NCBI RefSeq assembly: GCF_900564145.1
Contig: NZ_UOOB01000002.1
Span: 372,001-436,000 of the forward strand
Length of the DNA: 64,000 nucleotides
Reading direction: 5' to 3'
Source of the DNA: Comamonas sp. lk
GTDB taxonomy: Bacteria; Pseudomonadota; Gammaproteobacteria; Burkholderiales; Burkholderiaceae_C
The notes beneath the pieces were generated by a model, which searched no databases, was not told the DNA's origin, and saw nothing but the letters and a program-made list of their open reading frames with translations. A program made the position numbers and the translations under genes. Positions 47,250-56,161 of this stretch are shown here, in pieces. Numbering within the stretch: the stretch's first letter is position 1; every line of letters starts with the position of its first letter.

Positions 47250-47969
47250 TCAGCCCGCTTCAGGCATCAGCTCCAGTCGGTAGCCAAAGCCGCGAATGGA
47301 GCGCAGCGCCACGCCATGAGGCTCCAGCTTGCTGCGCAGGCGCGAGACATAGACTTCCACGGCATTGGGCGTGATTTCGCGATCCCAGCCGGTCAAGGCC
47401 TGCAAAAGCTTGTCCTTGCTGGCCGGCTTGGGGGCATTGAGCAGCAAATACTCCAGCACCGTCCATTCGCGCGGGCCCAGGTCGATAGGCAAGAGCTTGC
47501 CTTCGCTCTCGCCGTCTTGCTGCGCCTGGCGGGCACCGGCCCGGCGGCCTGCGGTATCGAGCTCTATGCAGCCAAAATTCAGCACAGCGGACGTCGCTGC
47601 CTGCGAGCGACGCATGAGGGCACGCAGGCGCGCCAGCAGCTCGGGCAACTCGAAGGGCTTGACCATATAGTCATCCGCACCCAGATCCAGGCCCTGTACC
47701 CGGTCCTGCAAGGCATCGCGCGCCGTGAGAATCAGCACCGGCATGGCCTTGCTCTCCATCTCGCTGTTGCGCAAGCGGCGAGTCAACTCCAGCCCGTTAA
47801 TCCCCGGCAAGCCGATATCGATCACCGCCACATCAAAAGCTTCGGAAGCCAGCACCTCCAGTGCACGCTCGGCGCTGCCCACCCAATCCACGGCGTAACC
47901 AGCATCAGAAAGACCCAGCTTGATACCGCTGGCCACCATCACATCATCTTCCACCAGAAGCAAACGCAT
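47250..47969 (-). CDS. Response regulator, OmpR/TctD type
   Basis: A 239-residue two-domain regulator. The receiver (residues 1-120) has the acidic pocket EDD (7-9), phospho-acceptor Asp51 in VAVIDIGLPG and the Lys in MVKPFELPELL (about 101); the C-terminal winged helix (about 145-235) reads LGPREWTVLEYLLLNAPKPASKDKLLQAL ... AVEVYVSRLRSKLE ... IRGFGYRL. It is upstream of its kinase on the same strand. A longer linker with GRRAGARQAQQDGESEG separates the domains. Confidence 0.92.
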   Translation of the reverse strand: MRLLLVEDDVMVASGIKLGLSDAGYAVDWVGSAERALEVLASEAFDVAVIDIGLPGINGLELTRRLRNSEMESKAMPVLILTARDALQDRVQGLDLGADDYMVKPFELPELLARLRALMRRSQAATSAVLNFGCIELDTAGRRAGARQAQQDGESEGKLLPIDLGPREWTVLEYLLLNAPKPASKDKLLQALTGWDREITPNAVEVYVSRLRSKLEPHGVALRSIRGFGYRLELMPEAG

Positions 47970-47991
47970 ACAGTCCTACCTAGCTCAAAAA

Positions 47992-48016
47992 ACAAAAAGC
48001 CGCCCGAAGGCGGCTT
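47992..48016 (-). terminator. Rho-independent terminator of argB
   Basis: Stem AAGCCGCC / GGCGGCTT with loop CGAA, running on the minus strand into TTTTTGTTTTTT. It lies about 130 bases after the argB stop and just before the response-regulator gene. Confidence 0.75.
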
Positions 48017-48146
48017 GCTGCAGGACCTGATGACAGGACCGCACTCAAATAAAGGCCTCGCGCGACAGTAGTGGATCGTAACGCGTTCCGCAAGTGCTCA
48101 CCTCGGGCTAGCACCCTGCGTCAGGGCCTGACAGCTAAACCAAAAC

Positions 48147-49043
48147 TCAGTGGCTGCGAATCATGGTGCCGTAGGCTTGATCGGTCAGGATCTCCAACAA
48201 CATGGCATGCGGCACGCGGCCATCAATGATGTGCACCGCATTCACGCCGGCCTTGGCAGCATCCAAAGCGCCCGAAATCTTGGGCAGCATGCCGCCGGAA
48301 ATCGTGCCATCGGCAAACAAACCATCAATTTCTCGCGCTGTCAGATCGGTCAACAGCTTGCCGGCCTTGTCCAGAACGCCGGGAGTGTTGGTTAAAAGCA
48401 CCAGTTTTTCAGCTTGCAACACCGTCGCCAGCTTGCTCGCCACCACGTCGGCATTGATGTTGTAGCTCTCGTTTTCCTCGCCAAAACCAATGGGGCTGAT
48501 GACGGGGATGAAGGCATCGTCCTGCAGCGCCTTCACCACGCTGGGATCAATGGCCACGATATCGCCCACTTGGCCCACATCATGCTCGATGCTCGGATCC
48601 TTGTTATCCAGCATCTTGAGCTTCTTGGCACGAATCAGCCCGCCGTCACGACCCGTCAGGCCCACAGCCTTGCCGCCGGCCTGATGGATCAGACCCACGA
48701 TATCTTGCTGCACCTCGCCAGCCAACACCCACTCCACCACTTCCATGGTCTCTTCATCCGTCACGCGCATGCCCTGGATGAATTCGCCCTTCTTGCCCAG
48801 ACGCCCCAGTGCCGCCTCAATCTGCGGCCCGCCGCCGTGCACCACTACCGGGTTGATACCGACCAGCTTGAGCAGAACCACATCTTCTGCAAAGTCGGCC
48901 TGCAAGGCAGGGTCCGTCATGGCGTTTCCGCCATACTTGATCACCATGGTCTTGCCATGGAACTTGCGAATATAGGGAAGTGCCTGCGCCAGAATTTCGG
49001 CTTTGTCGCGGGGGGCGATGTGGGTGATGGGGTCGATGGTCAT
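48147..49043 (-). CDS. argB: Acetylglutamate kinase
   Basis: A 298-residue amino-acid kinase that phosphorylates N-acetyl-L-glutamate, the second step of arginine synthesis. [10 protein letters not shown] binds ATP phosphate, [17 protein letters not shown] binds the substrate, and [48 protein letters not shown] are diagnostic of ArgB. The N-terminal helix (residues 1-20) is of the kind found in arginine-inhibited hexameric ArgB. It is single and divergent from the O-antigen initiating transferase gene, marking the boundary between core genome and the polysaccharide locus. Confidence 0.96.
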   Translation of the reverse strand: MTIDPITHIAPRDKAEILAQALPYIRKFHGKTMVIKYGGNAMTDPALQADFAEDVVLLKLVGINPVVVHGGGPQIEAALGRLGKKGEFIQGMRVTDEETMEVVEWVLAGEVQQDIVGLIHQAGGKAVGLTGRDGGLIRAKKLKMLDNKDPSIEHDVGQVGDIVAIDPSVVKALQDDAFIPVISPIGFGEENESYNINADVVASKLATVLQAEKLVLLTNTPGVLDKAGKLLTDLTAREIDGLFADGTISGGMLPKISGALDAAKAGVNAVHIIDGRVPHAMLLEILTDQAYGTMIRSH

Positions 49044-49177
49044 GGGTGCTAATGCTCAGTCACGTGGGACAATGATCAATAAAGATGGACCGCATTGTGC
49101 CGCAATTACCATTGCAGTTCGAACGGACCCCGTGGCCGCCGTCAGGCCAGCAAGTTAGTTCCACCACGAAAAGCCAC

Positions 49178-50287
49178 ATGTTCTCAAGTCAATTTTCATT
49201 TTTTGAATTAATAAGATATGACGCATTTATTGCTCTGCTTGCATCATTTGCCACATGTCTATTCTTAGTTTTTACGAAAAAATGGCATGGTAGCCTCTCC
49301 ATGGATTCGAGTAACGGGGTTCAAAAAATTCACACTACCCCAACTCCGAGAATTGGTGGTATAGGTATTGCAATAGGCGTCTTTGCAGGCTTCGCCGCCT
49401 CCAGCCATGACCCTGCAGCAGCAGAAAAGAGAATGATTCTTAGCGCCATTTTGATGGCTGGCATCCCTGCTTTTATTTTTGGCCTCTTGGAGGATTTGAC
49501 TAAAAAAGTTTCCGTAAAAATCCGCCTTCTCGCCACCATGGCCTCGGGTGTTTTAGGTTGGGGAATTACAGGTACATCACTCACCCATGTCGATGTTCCT
49601 GGCATTGATTTTTTGCTGAGTTTTACCGTTATATCCGTCATCTTTACCGCCATCGCTGTAGGCGGCGTTGCCAACTCCATCAATATCATTGATGGACTAA
49701 ATGGCCTGACGGCGGGCACTGCATTGATTATATTGGCGGCATTCGGCGTTATCGCAAGGCAGGTAGGAGATATCCCGCTTGCATTCACTTGCCTGATTAT
49801 TGCAGGTGCCGTTGCAGGCTTCTTCTTTGTCAACTGGCCCAAAGGAAAAATATTTTTAGGTGATGGTGGCGCCTATTTTCTAGGATTTACGCTGGCCTGG
49901 ATTGCCGTTCTGCTCCCGGAGCGGAATCATTCCGTTTCGCCATGGACTAGCCTTCTGATTTGCTCGTACCCAATTATCGAAGTAGGCTTTAGTATTTTAC
50001 GAAGAGCCTTACGCGAAGGGTATAGTCCAACTGAGCCGGATTTCTTTCATCTACACTCTCTAGCCAACAAACGCTGGGCACGAAAGATATTTGCCAATTT
50101 TTCAAAGTCAATGCAAAATGGGTTGACCGCCCCATTTCTCTGGATTTATGCAACAATCCCTTGTTCATTGGCGGTCATGACTTACCAAAGCAAGCTTTTG
50201 ACTGCTGCATCTTTCATATTTAGTTTTTTATGCTACTTGATGTTCTATCGAAAGCTGGCATTCTTTAGATGGCTACCCAGGAAGTGA
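49178..50287 (+). CDS. WecA/WbpL-type initiating glycan-1-phosphate transferase
   Basis: A 369-residue inner-membrane protein with about 10-11 helices, of the MraY/WecA/WbpL superfamily; it moves a sugar-1-phosphate from a UDP-sugar to undecaprenyl phosphate to start the O unit. Diagnostic parts are TPTPRIGGIGIA, the Mg-binding/catalytic NIIDGLNGLTAG and KIFLGDGGAYFLG, and a cytoplasmic LHSLANKRW segment. The ATG at 49178 is chosen; no strong ribosome site is visible. It is the only plus-strand gene of the locus and its end overlaps the end of wbuC by 15 bases on the opposite strand. Sugar specificity cannot be read. Confidence 0.87.
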   Translation: MFSSQFSFFELIRYDAFIALLASFATCLFLVFTKKWHGSLSMDSSNGVQKIHTTPTPRIGGIGIAIGVFAGFAASSHDPAAAEKRMILSAILMAGIPAFIFGLLEDLTKKVSVKIRLLATMASGVLGWGITGTSLTHVDVPGIDFLLSFTVISVIFTAIAVGGVANSINIIDGLNGLTAGTALIILAAFGVIARQVGDIPLAFTCLIIAGAVAGFFFVNWPKGKIFLGDGGAYFLGFTLAWIAVLLPERNHSVSPWTSLLICSYPIIEVGFSILRRALREGYSPTEPDFFHLHSLANKRWARKIFANFSKSMQNGLTAPFLWIYATIPCSLAVMTYQSKLLTAASFIFSFLCYLMFYRKLAFFRWLPRK

Positions 50288-50773
50288 AACGTGCTTCTTC
50301 AAGGCTTCCAGATAAATTTCACCTTCTTGTGTCATTTCCTCGGGGGCCCAGGGGGCGAAGTACTTCGGAGCTTCAGGATCAAATGGGCCACCCTTTATTT
50401 CGAGCAATATAGAGCCACTTTCAAGTGAAATAACTGTGTGCCATTGCTCCGGCTGAACCTCGACCCCCACGGCCACGCCCGGCTCATCTGCGTGATTTCT
50501 CGCGCCGAATAGGTGAACTGCCTGCACTTCACCTTCGCTTCCAAAAACCATGAAAGCCAGCAAGCCCTTGATGGCAATCAAGGTTTCTGCCCCCTGATAG
50601 GGTCCGTGGTAGTGAGGCCTTAGATAGCTATCGGGCTCAATCGCATTGAAGAACCGCTGGCATGCCTCTTGGTAGTCAGCATGCAGATTCTTATGCTTTC
50701 GTCTTCTAGGATTGGCTTCGGCCTCATCTATCAATAAGCTCATCAAATCCTCAGAGAAAACTCGTACCGACAT
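50273..50773 (-). CDS. wbuC: WbuC family cupin protein
   Basis: A 166-residue cupin-fold protein. The metal-binding pattern LRPHYHGPYQGAETLIAIKGLL followed by VEVQPEQWHTVISLE matches WbuC, found at the end of O-antigen clusters that contain fnlABC and wbuB. The family has an apparent metal site; the reaction is not known to me. It begins 3 bases after wbuB and is the last gene of the minus-strand operon. Its final 15 bases overlap the end of the convergent initiating transferase. Confidence 0.87.
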   Translation of the reverse strand: MSVRVFSEDLMSLLIDEAEANPRRRKHKNLHADYQEACQRFFNAIEPDSYLRPHYHGPYQGAETLIAIKGLLAFMVFGSEGEVQAVHLFGARNHADEPGVAVGVEVQPEQWHTVISLESGSILLEIKGGPFDPEAPKYFAPWAPEEMTQEGEIYLEALKKHVSLPG

Positions 50774-50776
50774 ATA

Positions 50777-51967
50777 TTAGCTTTCCAGTTCCTGGACAAT
50801 TTTCCTGACAGCCTGCGAAGGCGAAAACATTCTTTCATATACGGCCCTGCATCTCTTTTCGAAATAGGCATCCGTCTCGACAGAATTGATCAAGGCTTTG
50901 GCTTTGCACTCCAGATCCAGGATATCAGCATTCTCACAAACTACACCAACACCTTCGCCCCTTATGATCTCCGCAAGATCGTTTCCAGGGTTGATGTTTG
51001 CCAGAACGGGAATACCACTTTGCATGTAGGAAAGGAATTTTCCTGGAATGTTATGGGATTTGTGCCTCTGATCCAAAGAAACAATACCTACGGAGCATTG
51101 TGCATAAAGCGCAGGAATCTCATCGGGATGAATCTCATCCTTGAATTCTATGTTATTCAAAGACCTTTTACTCGCTTCATCGGCAAGCCTTTTTGCCTCA
51201 CTGCCACGACCAACAAACAAAAACCCAATATCGCGTCGATCTTTAAGTTTATCTGCCAAATCTATCAGGATGTCCATACCCTGAGCGACGCCCATATTTC
51301 CCGCATAAACAAATATTTTTCGCCCCGCCAGAGTTGTCCTATTAATAAATATCGAGCAACTATCTGGCTTCGTATCTGCCAGCCAGTTCTGAAGAACAAC
51401 TAGATTTTTCCTCTTGTTCGTCTTCCAATCTTCAAAATATGAAAGATTTCCAGGAGTTTGAACGCCGATGACATCAGCCACAGAATATTGATAGCGGGCC
51501 ACTGCACTGAAGAAGCGGTAAACAATCCCTTTACCCATCAGACCCATATCAACAGCCCATTCAGGGAATATATCTCTTATTATCAGATAACCTTTACAAT
51601 CGCTGGATTTTTTCAAGTAATTGACAAAAGGAGCATGAAATATGGAAGGAGCATACCAAGCAATCCCATCCCATTTTTCGTCACACAAAGGGGTCTTTTT
51701 GTAGCCCCTTTTCATGAAAAATGGCATCAAAAATTCTGACAGTGTTCTTCTCGCGTAATTGACGTCCTTGGTTTTTGGGGACCTCAGCCTCAGGACCTGG
51801 AAACCTTCCATTTCCTCAAGAAGAAAGTCCTCCTTAATCTCCCATGATGGAAGAATGACCGTCAATTGATGGCCTTGAGCAACAAACTCACGCGATAAGT
51901 CCCTTAACTGCACTGCCCCGGAATTTCGCAAGGGAGGAAAAGTGTCAGCGATCAAGGCTATTTTCAT
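50777..51967 (-). CDS. wbuB: Glycosyltransferase WbuB (probable L-fucosamine transferase)
   Basis: A 396-residue GT-B glycosyltransferase of family 4: N-terminal Rossmann domain IALIADTFPPLRNSGAVQLRDLSREF, middle linker, C-terminal nucleotide-sugar domain with KIFVYAGNMGVAQGMDILIDLADKL, FLFVGRGSEAKRL and the E-x7-E-like region PGKFLSYMQSGIPVLANIN. WbuB proteins are found with fnlABC and are taken to add N-acetyl-L-fucosamine to the lipid-linked O unit; that fits the position directly after fnlC. Acts at the cytoplasmic face of the inner membrane. Confidence 0.87.
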   Translation of the reverse strand: MKIALIADTFPPLRNSGAVQLRDLSREFVAQGHQLTVILPSWEIKEDFLLEEMEGFQVLRLRSPKTKDVNYARRTLSEFLMPFFMKRGYKKTPLCDEKWDGIAWYAPSIFHAPFVNYLKKSSDCKGYLIIRDIFPEWAVDMGLMGKGIVYRFFSAVARYQYSVADVIGVQTPGNLSYFEDWKTNKRKNLVVLQNWLADTKPDSCSIFINRTTLAGRKIFVYAGNMGVAQGMDILIDLADKLKDRRDIGFLFVGRGSEAKRLADEASKRSLNNIEFKDEIHPDEIPALYAQCSVGIVSLDQRHKSHNIPGKFLSYMQSGIPVLANINPGNDLAEIIRGEGVGVVCENADILDLECKAKALINSVETDAYFEKRCRAVYERMFSPSQAVRKIVQELES

Positions 51968-51982
51968 TATTCACGACCAGTC

Positions 51983-53113
51983 TCAGTATTTCTTCCATAC
52001 CACCCGATTCACATAATCGGTATAGCTGTGAATGATACGGACTACCTTGTCGCTTACGTTCGGCATGCTGTAGTCAGACACTTGGCGCAACAGTCGTTTG
52101 TCGCCCCGTAGCTGGTTCTGCAAAATCGCCAGCCCCTGCAGCACCCGCAGCACCTCCAAACCCACCATCATCACAGCAGCCTCCTCCATGCCTTCCGGAC
52201 GCTCATGGGCTTCGCGCAGGTTCAGGGCCGGAAAGTTCAAAATGGACGATTCCTCATTGATAGTTCCGCTGTCGGAAAGCACCGCCCGCGCAGACAACTG
52301 CAGCTTGTTGTAATCCGTGAAGCCCAGCGGTTTGAGCAGTTGCACCGAGGAATGAAACTGTGCTCCCATCGCTTCCACCCGCTTCTGAGTGCGTGGGTGC
52401 GTGGAGACGATCACGGGCAAACCGTAAACTTCGGCCACCTTGTTGAGCACCTGTACCAGCTTGCTGAAATTGCGGTCGGACTCAATGTTCTCTTCGCGGT
52501 GCGCGCTGACCACGAAGAAGTTTCCCTGCTGCAGTCCCAGCCGCTGTAGCACATCGGAGGCATCGATACGCTCGCGATAATGCGTCAGCACCTCGAACAT
52601 TGGGCTACCGGTCTTGATCACCTGATCCGGTGGCAGGCCTTCGCGCAGCAGATACTCACGCGCAATGCTGCTGTAGGTGAGATTGATATCAGCCGTGTGA
52701 TCCACGATGCGGCGATTGGTCTCCTCAGGAACACGCTGGTCGAAGCAGCGGTTGCCCGCCTCCATGTGGAAGATCGGGACCTTGCGTCGTTTGGCAGGAA
52801 TCACCGACAAGCAACTGTTGGTATCACCCAGCACCAGCAGCGCCTCGGGCTGCTCGGCTATCAACACGGCATCCATGGCGGCAATGATCTTGCCGATGGT
52901 CTCTGCAGCGCTGCCGCCCGCAGCGTTCAGGAAGTGATCCGGCTTGCGAATGCCAAGGTCATCAAAGAAGATCTGGTTCAGCTCATAGTCGTAGTTTTGA
53001 CCCGTATGCACCACAACATGCTCGCAATTCTCGTCCAGGCGAGCCAACACACGGGAAAGACGGATGATTTCAGGCCGGGTACCGACCACGGTCATGACTT
53101 TGAGTTTTTTCAT
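51983..53113 (-). CDS. fnlC: UDP-N-acetyl-L-fucosamine synthase FnlC (2-epimerase)
   Basis: A 376-residue non-hydrolysing UDP-sugar 2-epimerase. MTVVGTRPEIIRLSRVLARLDE, HTGQNYDYELNQIFFDDLGI, VLGDTNSCL and the ligand-binding HMEAGNRCFDQRVPEETNRRI are typical of the FnlC/WbjD branch, which epimerises UDP-N-acetyl-L-pneumosamine at C2 to UDP-L-FucNAc. The start at 53113 is preferred (MKKLKVMTVVGTRPE). The gene follows fnlB after 59 bases and precedes wbuB by 15. It differs clearly from the second 2-epimerase at 59216. Confidence 0.9.
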   Translation of the reverse strand: MKKLKVMTVVGTRPEIIRLSRVLARLDENCEHVVVHTGQNYDYELNQIFFDDLGIRKPDHFLNAAGGSAAETIGKIIAAMDAVLIAEQPEALLVLGDTNSCLSVIPAKRRKVPIFHMEAGNRCFDQRVPEETNRRIVDHTADINLTYSSIAREYLLREGLPPDQVIKTGSPMFEVLTHYRERIDASDVLQRLGLQQGNFFVVSAHREENIESDRNFSKLVQVLNKVAEVYGLPVIVSTHPRTQKRVEAMGAQFHSSVQLLKPLGFTDYNKLQLSARAVLSDSGTINEESSILNFPALNLREAHERPEGMEEAAVMMVGLEVLRVLQGLAILQNQLRGDKRLLRQVSDYSMPNVSDKVVRIIHSYTDYVNRVVWKKY

Positions 53114-53172
53114 TTGGAATCTGGAAGAAGGGGTTCTGACGCCCAGGCTCACCGGACGCTCAGAGAAGCTGG

Positions 53173-54303
53173 TTACAGCAGGCAAGCAAAGGTATCCGGC
53201 CGAGCGCGGTCGAATACCTCGTTTGCCCAAAGCATGACTATCATTTCGTCAGAGCCGATATTGGTGATGTCGTGCGTCCAACCTGGCACTGTCTCCACGA
53301 TCTCAGCCTTGTCACCGCTGGTGACAAGCTCATGGGCTTGACCTGTCTGCATATGGCGGAACTTGAAACGCGCCTGTCCTTTGATCACGAGGAATTTTTC
53401 GGTCTTCGTGTGGTGGTAATGCCCTCCGCGCGTCACGCCGGGGTGCGCCGTGAAAAAAGAGAACTGACCGCAATCCGGTGTCTTGAGCATCTCCACGAAA
53501 ACACCTCGCGGATCCCCATGCTGAGGCACAGTGTAGGTAAAAGACTCCACAGGCAGATAGCTGATATAAGTGGCATACAACGCCCGAATCCAGCCCGTCC
53601 CTACCCGCTCGGTCATCAGCGTGCCACGGCTATCCTTGAAGGCCTGTATCAGGGCGGCGAGCTGACCCACAGTCGTGGTGTATTGCGGCGTCACGGCAGC
53701 AAAGCCATCGGCATCGACCATGGCATCCGCACCGTCCATGAGCTGCATGAAGCGCTCAACAACATCGTCCACGTAGACCAATGTCAATGGCGCCTCAGGA
53801 TCATTCACCTGAATGGGCAGATCGCGCGCAATGTTGTGGCAGAACGTCGCCACGGCAGAGTTGTAGTTGGGCTTGCACCACTTGCCAAAGACATTGGGCA
53901 AACGGAAGACATGCACCGGCACGCCTGCCGTGCGCTGCAGGGCAAACAGCGCATCCTCGGCCGAGCGCTTGCTCTGCCCGTAGGGGTTGTCAAGCGCCGC
54001 CTGGATGGACGAGGTGCACACCACGGGGAGCTTTCGCCCCGTCTCTGCGGCCACCGCCGCAACCGCCTGGCACAGCACCTGTGTCAATTCGGCATTGCCG
54101 GTAGCGAACTGCTGCGGGTCTTTCGGCCGATTGACGCCCGCCAGGTGGAAAACGAAATCCACCTCCTGCAGCAAACCGGGCAGTTGAGCCACATCGCTCT
54201 CACGCGTAAAGCTCAGTACCTGTACATCCTTGCGCCCAGCCAGATGCAGTTGCAGGTTCTTGCCAACAAAGCCATTGGCACCCGTGATCAATACCTTTTT
54301 CAC
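53173..54303 (-). CDS. fnlB: FnlB: 4-reductase with C-terminal cupin domain
   Basis: A 376-residue two-domain protein. Residues 1-250 are an NAD(P)-dependent short-chain dehydrogenase/epimerase fold (VLITGANGFVGKNLQLHL; the Ser and Tyr/Lys active site in TSSIQAALDNPYGQSKRSAEDAL). Residues about 255-376 form a cupin (RGGHYHHTKTEKFLVIKGQARFKF). This architecture is that of FnlB/WbjC, which reduces the 4-keto intermediate made by FnlA. It starts 5 bases after fnlA. Confidence 0.9.
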   Translation of the reverse strand: MKKVLITGANGFVGKNLQLHLAGRKDVQVLSFTRESDVAQLPGLLQEVDFVFHLAGVNRPKDPQQFATGNAELTQVLCQAVAAVAAETGRKLPVVCTSSIQAALDNPYGQSKRSAEDALFALQRTAGVPVHVFRLPNVFGKWCKPNYNSAVATFCHNIARDLPIQVNDPEAPLTLVYVDDVVERFMQLMDGADAMVDADGFAAVTPQYTTTVGQLAALIQAFKDSRGTLMTERVGTGWIRALYATYISYLPVESFTYTVPQHGDPRGVFVEMLKTPDCGQFSFFTAHPGVTRGGHYHHTKTEKFLVIKGQARFKFRHMQTGQAHELVTSGDKAEIVETVPGWTHDITNIGSDEMIVMLWANEVFDRARPDTFACLL

Positions 54304-54308
54304 AGTGC

Positions 54309-55352
54309 TTACTCCTCAGCTTCGGCGTATTCCCCACGCGCAATCCGCTGCATGAAGTCCAACTTGAGCAGCAAGTGCTTCATACTCTCCACGTCCAGCC
54401 GCTGGGTGTTGTGCGAGTTGTAGTCCTCTTCCTCGGAGGTTTCGGTCAGGCGATCCTCACCTTGCTCTGTGAACTTGGCATAGTTTAGGTCTCGCCCATC
54501 TGGCGGAACACGGTAGTAATCGCCCATGTCCTCTGCACAGGCCAACTCCTCGCGACTCAGCAAGGCTTCGTAGAGTTTTTCTCCATGACGAGTGCCGATG
54601 GTATGCACAGGATGGCCAGGCTTTCCCATCAACTCCAACACAGCCTGCGCTAGCACTTGCACCGTGGCAGCCGGAGCTTTCTGCACAAAGATATCGCCGT
54701 TATTGCCATGCTCGAAGGCATAGAGCACCAAATCCACCGCGTCAGCCAGCGTCATCATGAAGCGTGTCATGGCGGGGTTGGTAATAGTGATGGGATTTCC
54801 AAAAAATACCTGCTGAACAAACAGCGGAATCACCGATCCGCGCGATGCCATCACATTGCCATAGCGCGTGCCGCAGATCACCGTGCCCAAGCCTTCCAGG
54901 TTACGACTGGCCGCGACCATTACTTTTTCCATCATGGCCTTGCTGATACCCATGGCGTTTATGGGATACACCGCCTTGTCGGTGCTCAGGCAGACCACAC
55001 GTTTGACGCCAGCCTTGATTGCGGCTTCCAGCACGTTCTCCGTTCCAAGCACATTGGTGCGGACTGCCTGCATGGGATGAAATTCGCACGACGGCACTTG
55101 CTTGAGCGCCGCTGCATGAAACACATAATCCACGCCGCGCATCACCTGCTCTACGCTACGTTCGTCACGCACATCGCCAATGTAGAACTTTAGCTTGGCG
55201 CTGTTGTAGCGCTTGCGCATGTCATCCTGCTTCTTTTCATCACGACTGAATATGCGAATTTCAGCGATGTCCGTATCGAGAAAACGCTTGAGTACGGCAT
55301 TGCCGAAAGAGCCGGTACCACCGGTGATCAGAAGGGTCTTATTAGTAAACAT
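54309..55352 (-). CDS. fnlA: FnlA: UDP-GlcNAc 4,6-dehydratase / epimerase
   Basis: A 347-residue short-chain dehydrogenase-type enzyme starting UDP-L-FucNAc synthesis by 4,6-dehydration of UDP-GlcNAc with C5/C3 epimerisation. The NAD fold is LLITGGTGSFGNAVLKRFL; the Asp/Glu/Lys dehydratase region is HAAALKQVPSCEFHPMQAVRTNVLG and CLSTDKAVYPINAMGISKAMMEKV, where Met replaces the usual catalytic Tyr as in related CapE/WbjB/FlaA1 enzymes. The C-terminal ERLTETSEEEDYNSHNTQRLD is a typical WbjB/FnlA ending. It begins 8 bases after wbuZ. Confidence 0.92.
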   Translation of the reverse strand: MFTNKTLLITGGTGSFGNAVLKRFLDTDIAEIRIFSRDEKKQDDMRKRYNSAKLKFYIGDVRDERSVEQVMRGVDYVFHAAALKQVPSCEFHPMQAVRTNVLGTENVLEAAIKAGVKRVVCLSTDKAVYPINAMGISKAMMEKVMVAASRNLEGLGTVICGTRYGNVMASRGSVIPLFVQQVFFGNPITITNPAMTRFMMTLADAVDLVLYAFEHGNNGDIFVQKAPAATVQVLAQAVLELMGKPGHPVHTIGTRHGEKLYEALLSREELACAEDMGDYYRVPPDGRDLNYAKFTEQGEDRLTETSEEEDYNSHNTQRLDVESMKHLLLKLDFMQRIARGEYAEAEE

Positions 55353-55360
55353 GGTTCAAC

Positions 55361-56158
55361 TCAAGATTTATGCTGCATGCCCAGGGCCTCTCGGCACAGA
55401 GCATCTTTTTGCTGTGGTGTCGGATAACTAATCAGTACTGCGCGGTACTGCCCCTTGAAAACAAACAGGCTTCCCGCCGCAGCACCGATCACTCCACAGG
55501 CACCCAGCAGGTCTCCAATATGTTCAAGTGAGCCCGCCCCTCCTAGCACTGTCAGCGGCACATTGACTGCAGCCCGCATCTGTTTGGCAAGTTCAATGTC
55601 GTAGCCCTTCATCTCACCATCATGGTTGATGGAGTTAATCACAATTTCACCTGCTCCCGCCTCTTGCAACTGTCGTGCAAAAGCGACCGGATCCAGCTTG
55701 TGCGTGGTCTTTGCATTGTGAGTACAGAGCTCATAGCCTTTGCTGAAAAATCCCGTCTTCTTGCGCACATCCAGCACCGCAACAACGCTTTGCCGACCAA
55801 TCGCGTTGGCCATGCGGGTGAGCAGCGATGGGTCGGAGATAGCTGCGGAACTGACAGATACCTTCTCAACGCCAAGATCGATAATTCTTGACGCCTGCTC
55901 AGCGGTAGTAACCCCGCCGCCATAACATAGAGGCATGCGACACTCTGCCGCCAGCTTTGCAATCAAAGCATAGTTGGGCTGAGCCCTGTTCACCGCTGCA
56001 TCGATATCGATAACCATCAGCTCATCGGATTCCTTTTCGTTGAAGATCTTGACGGCATTAATGGGATCACCCACATACTTAGGCGCTTTGAACTGCTGGG
56101 TTTTAACTAGTCCACCTTTATGTATAAGCAAGCAAGGAATGATGCGGGGACGTAACAT
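55361..56158 (-). CDS. wbuZ: HisF-like amidation protein WbuZ
   Basis: A 265-residue TIM barrel homologous to the HisF cyclase of histidine synthesis. It opens MLRPRIIPCLLIHKGGLVK; the position of the catalytic Asp11 of HisF (CLDVKDG) is Leu and Asp14 is Lys, so it should not perform the cyclase reaction, though the second Asp region VLDVRKK is kept. This fits WbuZ-type proteins that pair with a HisH-like glutaminase to deliver ammonia to a sugar amidotransferase. The neighbours wbuY and wbuX complete the set. Confidence 0.88.
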   Translation of the reverse strand: MLRPRIIPCLLIHKGGLVKTQQFKAPKYVGDPINAVKIFNEKESDELMVIDIDAAVNRAQPNYALIAKLAAECRMPLCYGGGVTTAEQASRIIDLGVEKVSVSSAAISDPSLLTRMANAIGRQSVVAVLDVRKKTGFFSKGYELCTHNAKTTHKLDPVAFARQLQEAGAGEIVINSINHDGEMKGYDIELAKQMRAAVNVPLTVLGGAGSLEHIGDLLGACGVIGAAAGSLFVFKGQYRAVLISYPTPQQKDALCREALGMQHKS

Positions 56159-56161
56159 GGT

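Noticed and set aside
51983..53113. A plain WecB UDP-GlcNAc 2-epimerase
   Set aside because: The sequence HMEAGNRCFDQRVPEETNRRI and the position after fnlA and fnlB fit FnlC better; a separate WecB/WbpI-type protein is encoded at 59216.
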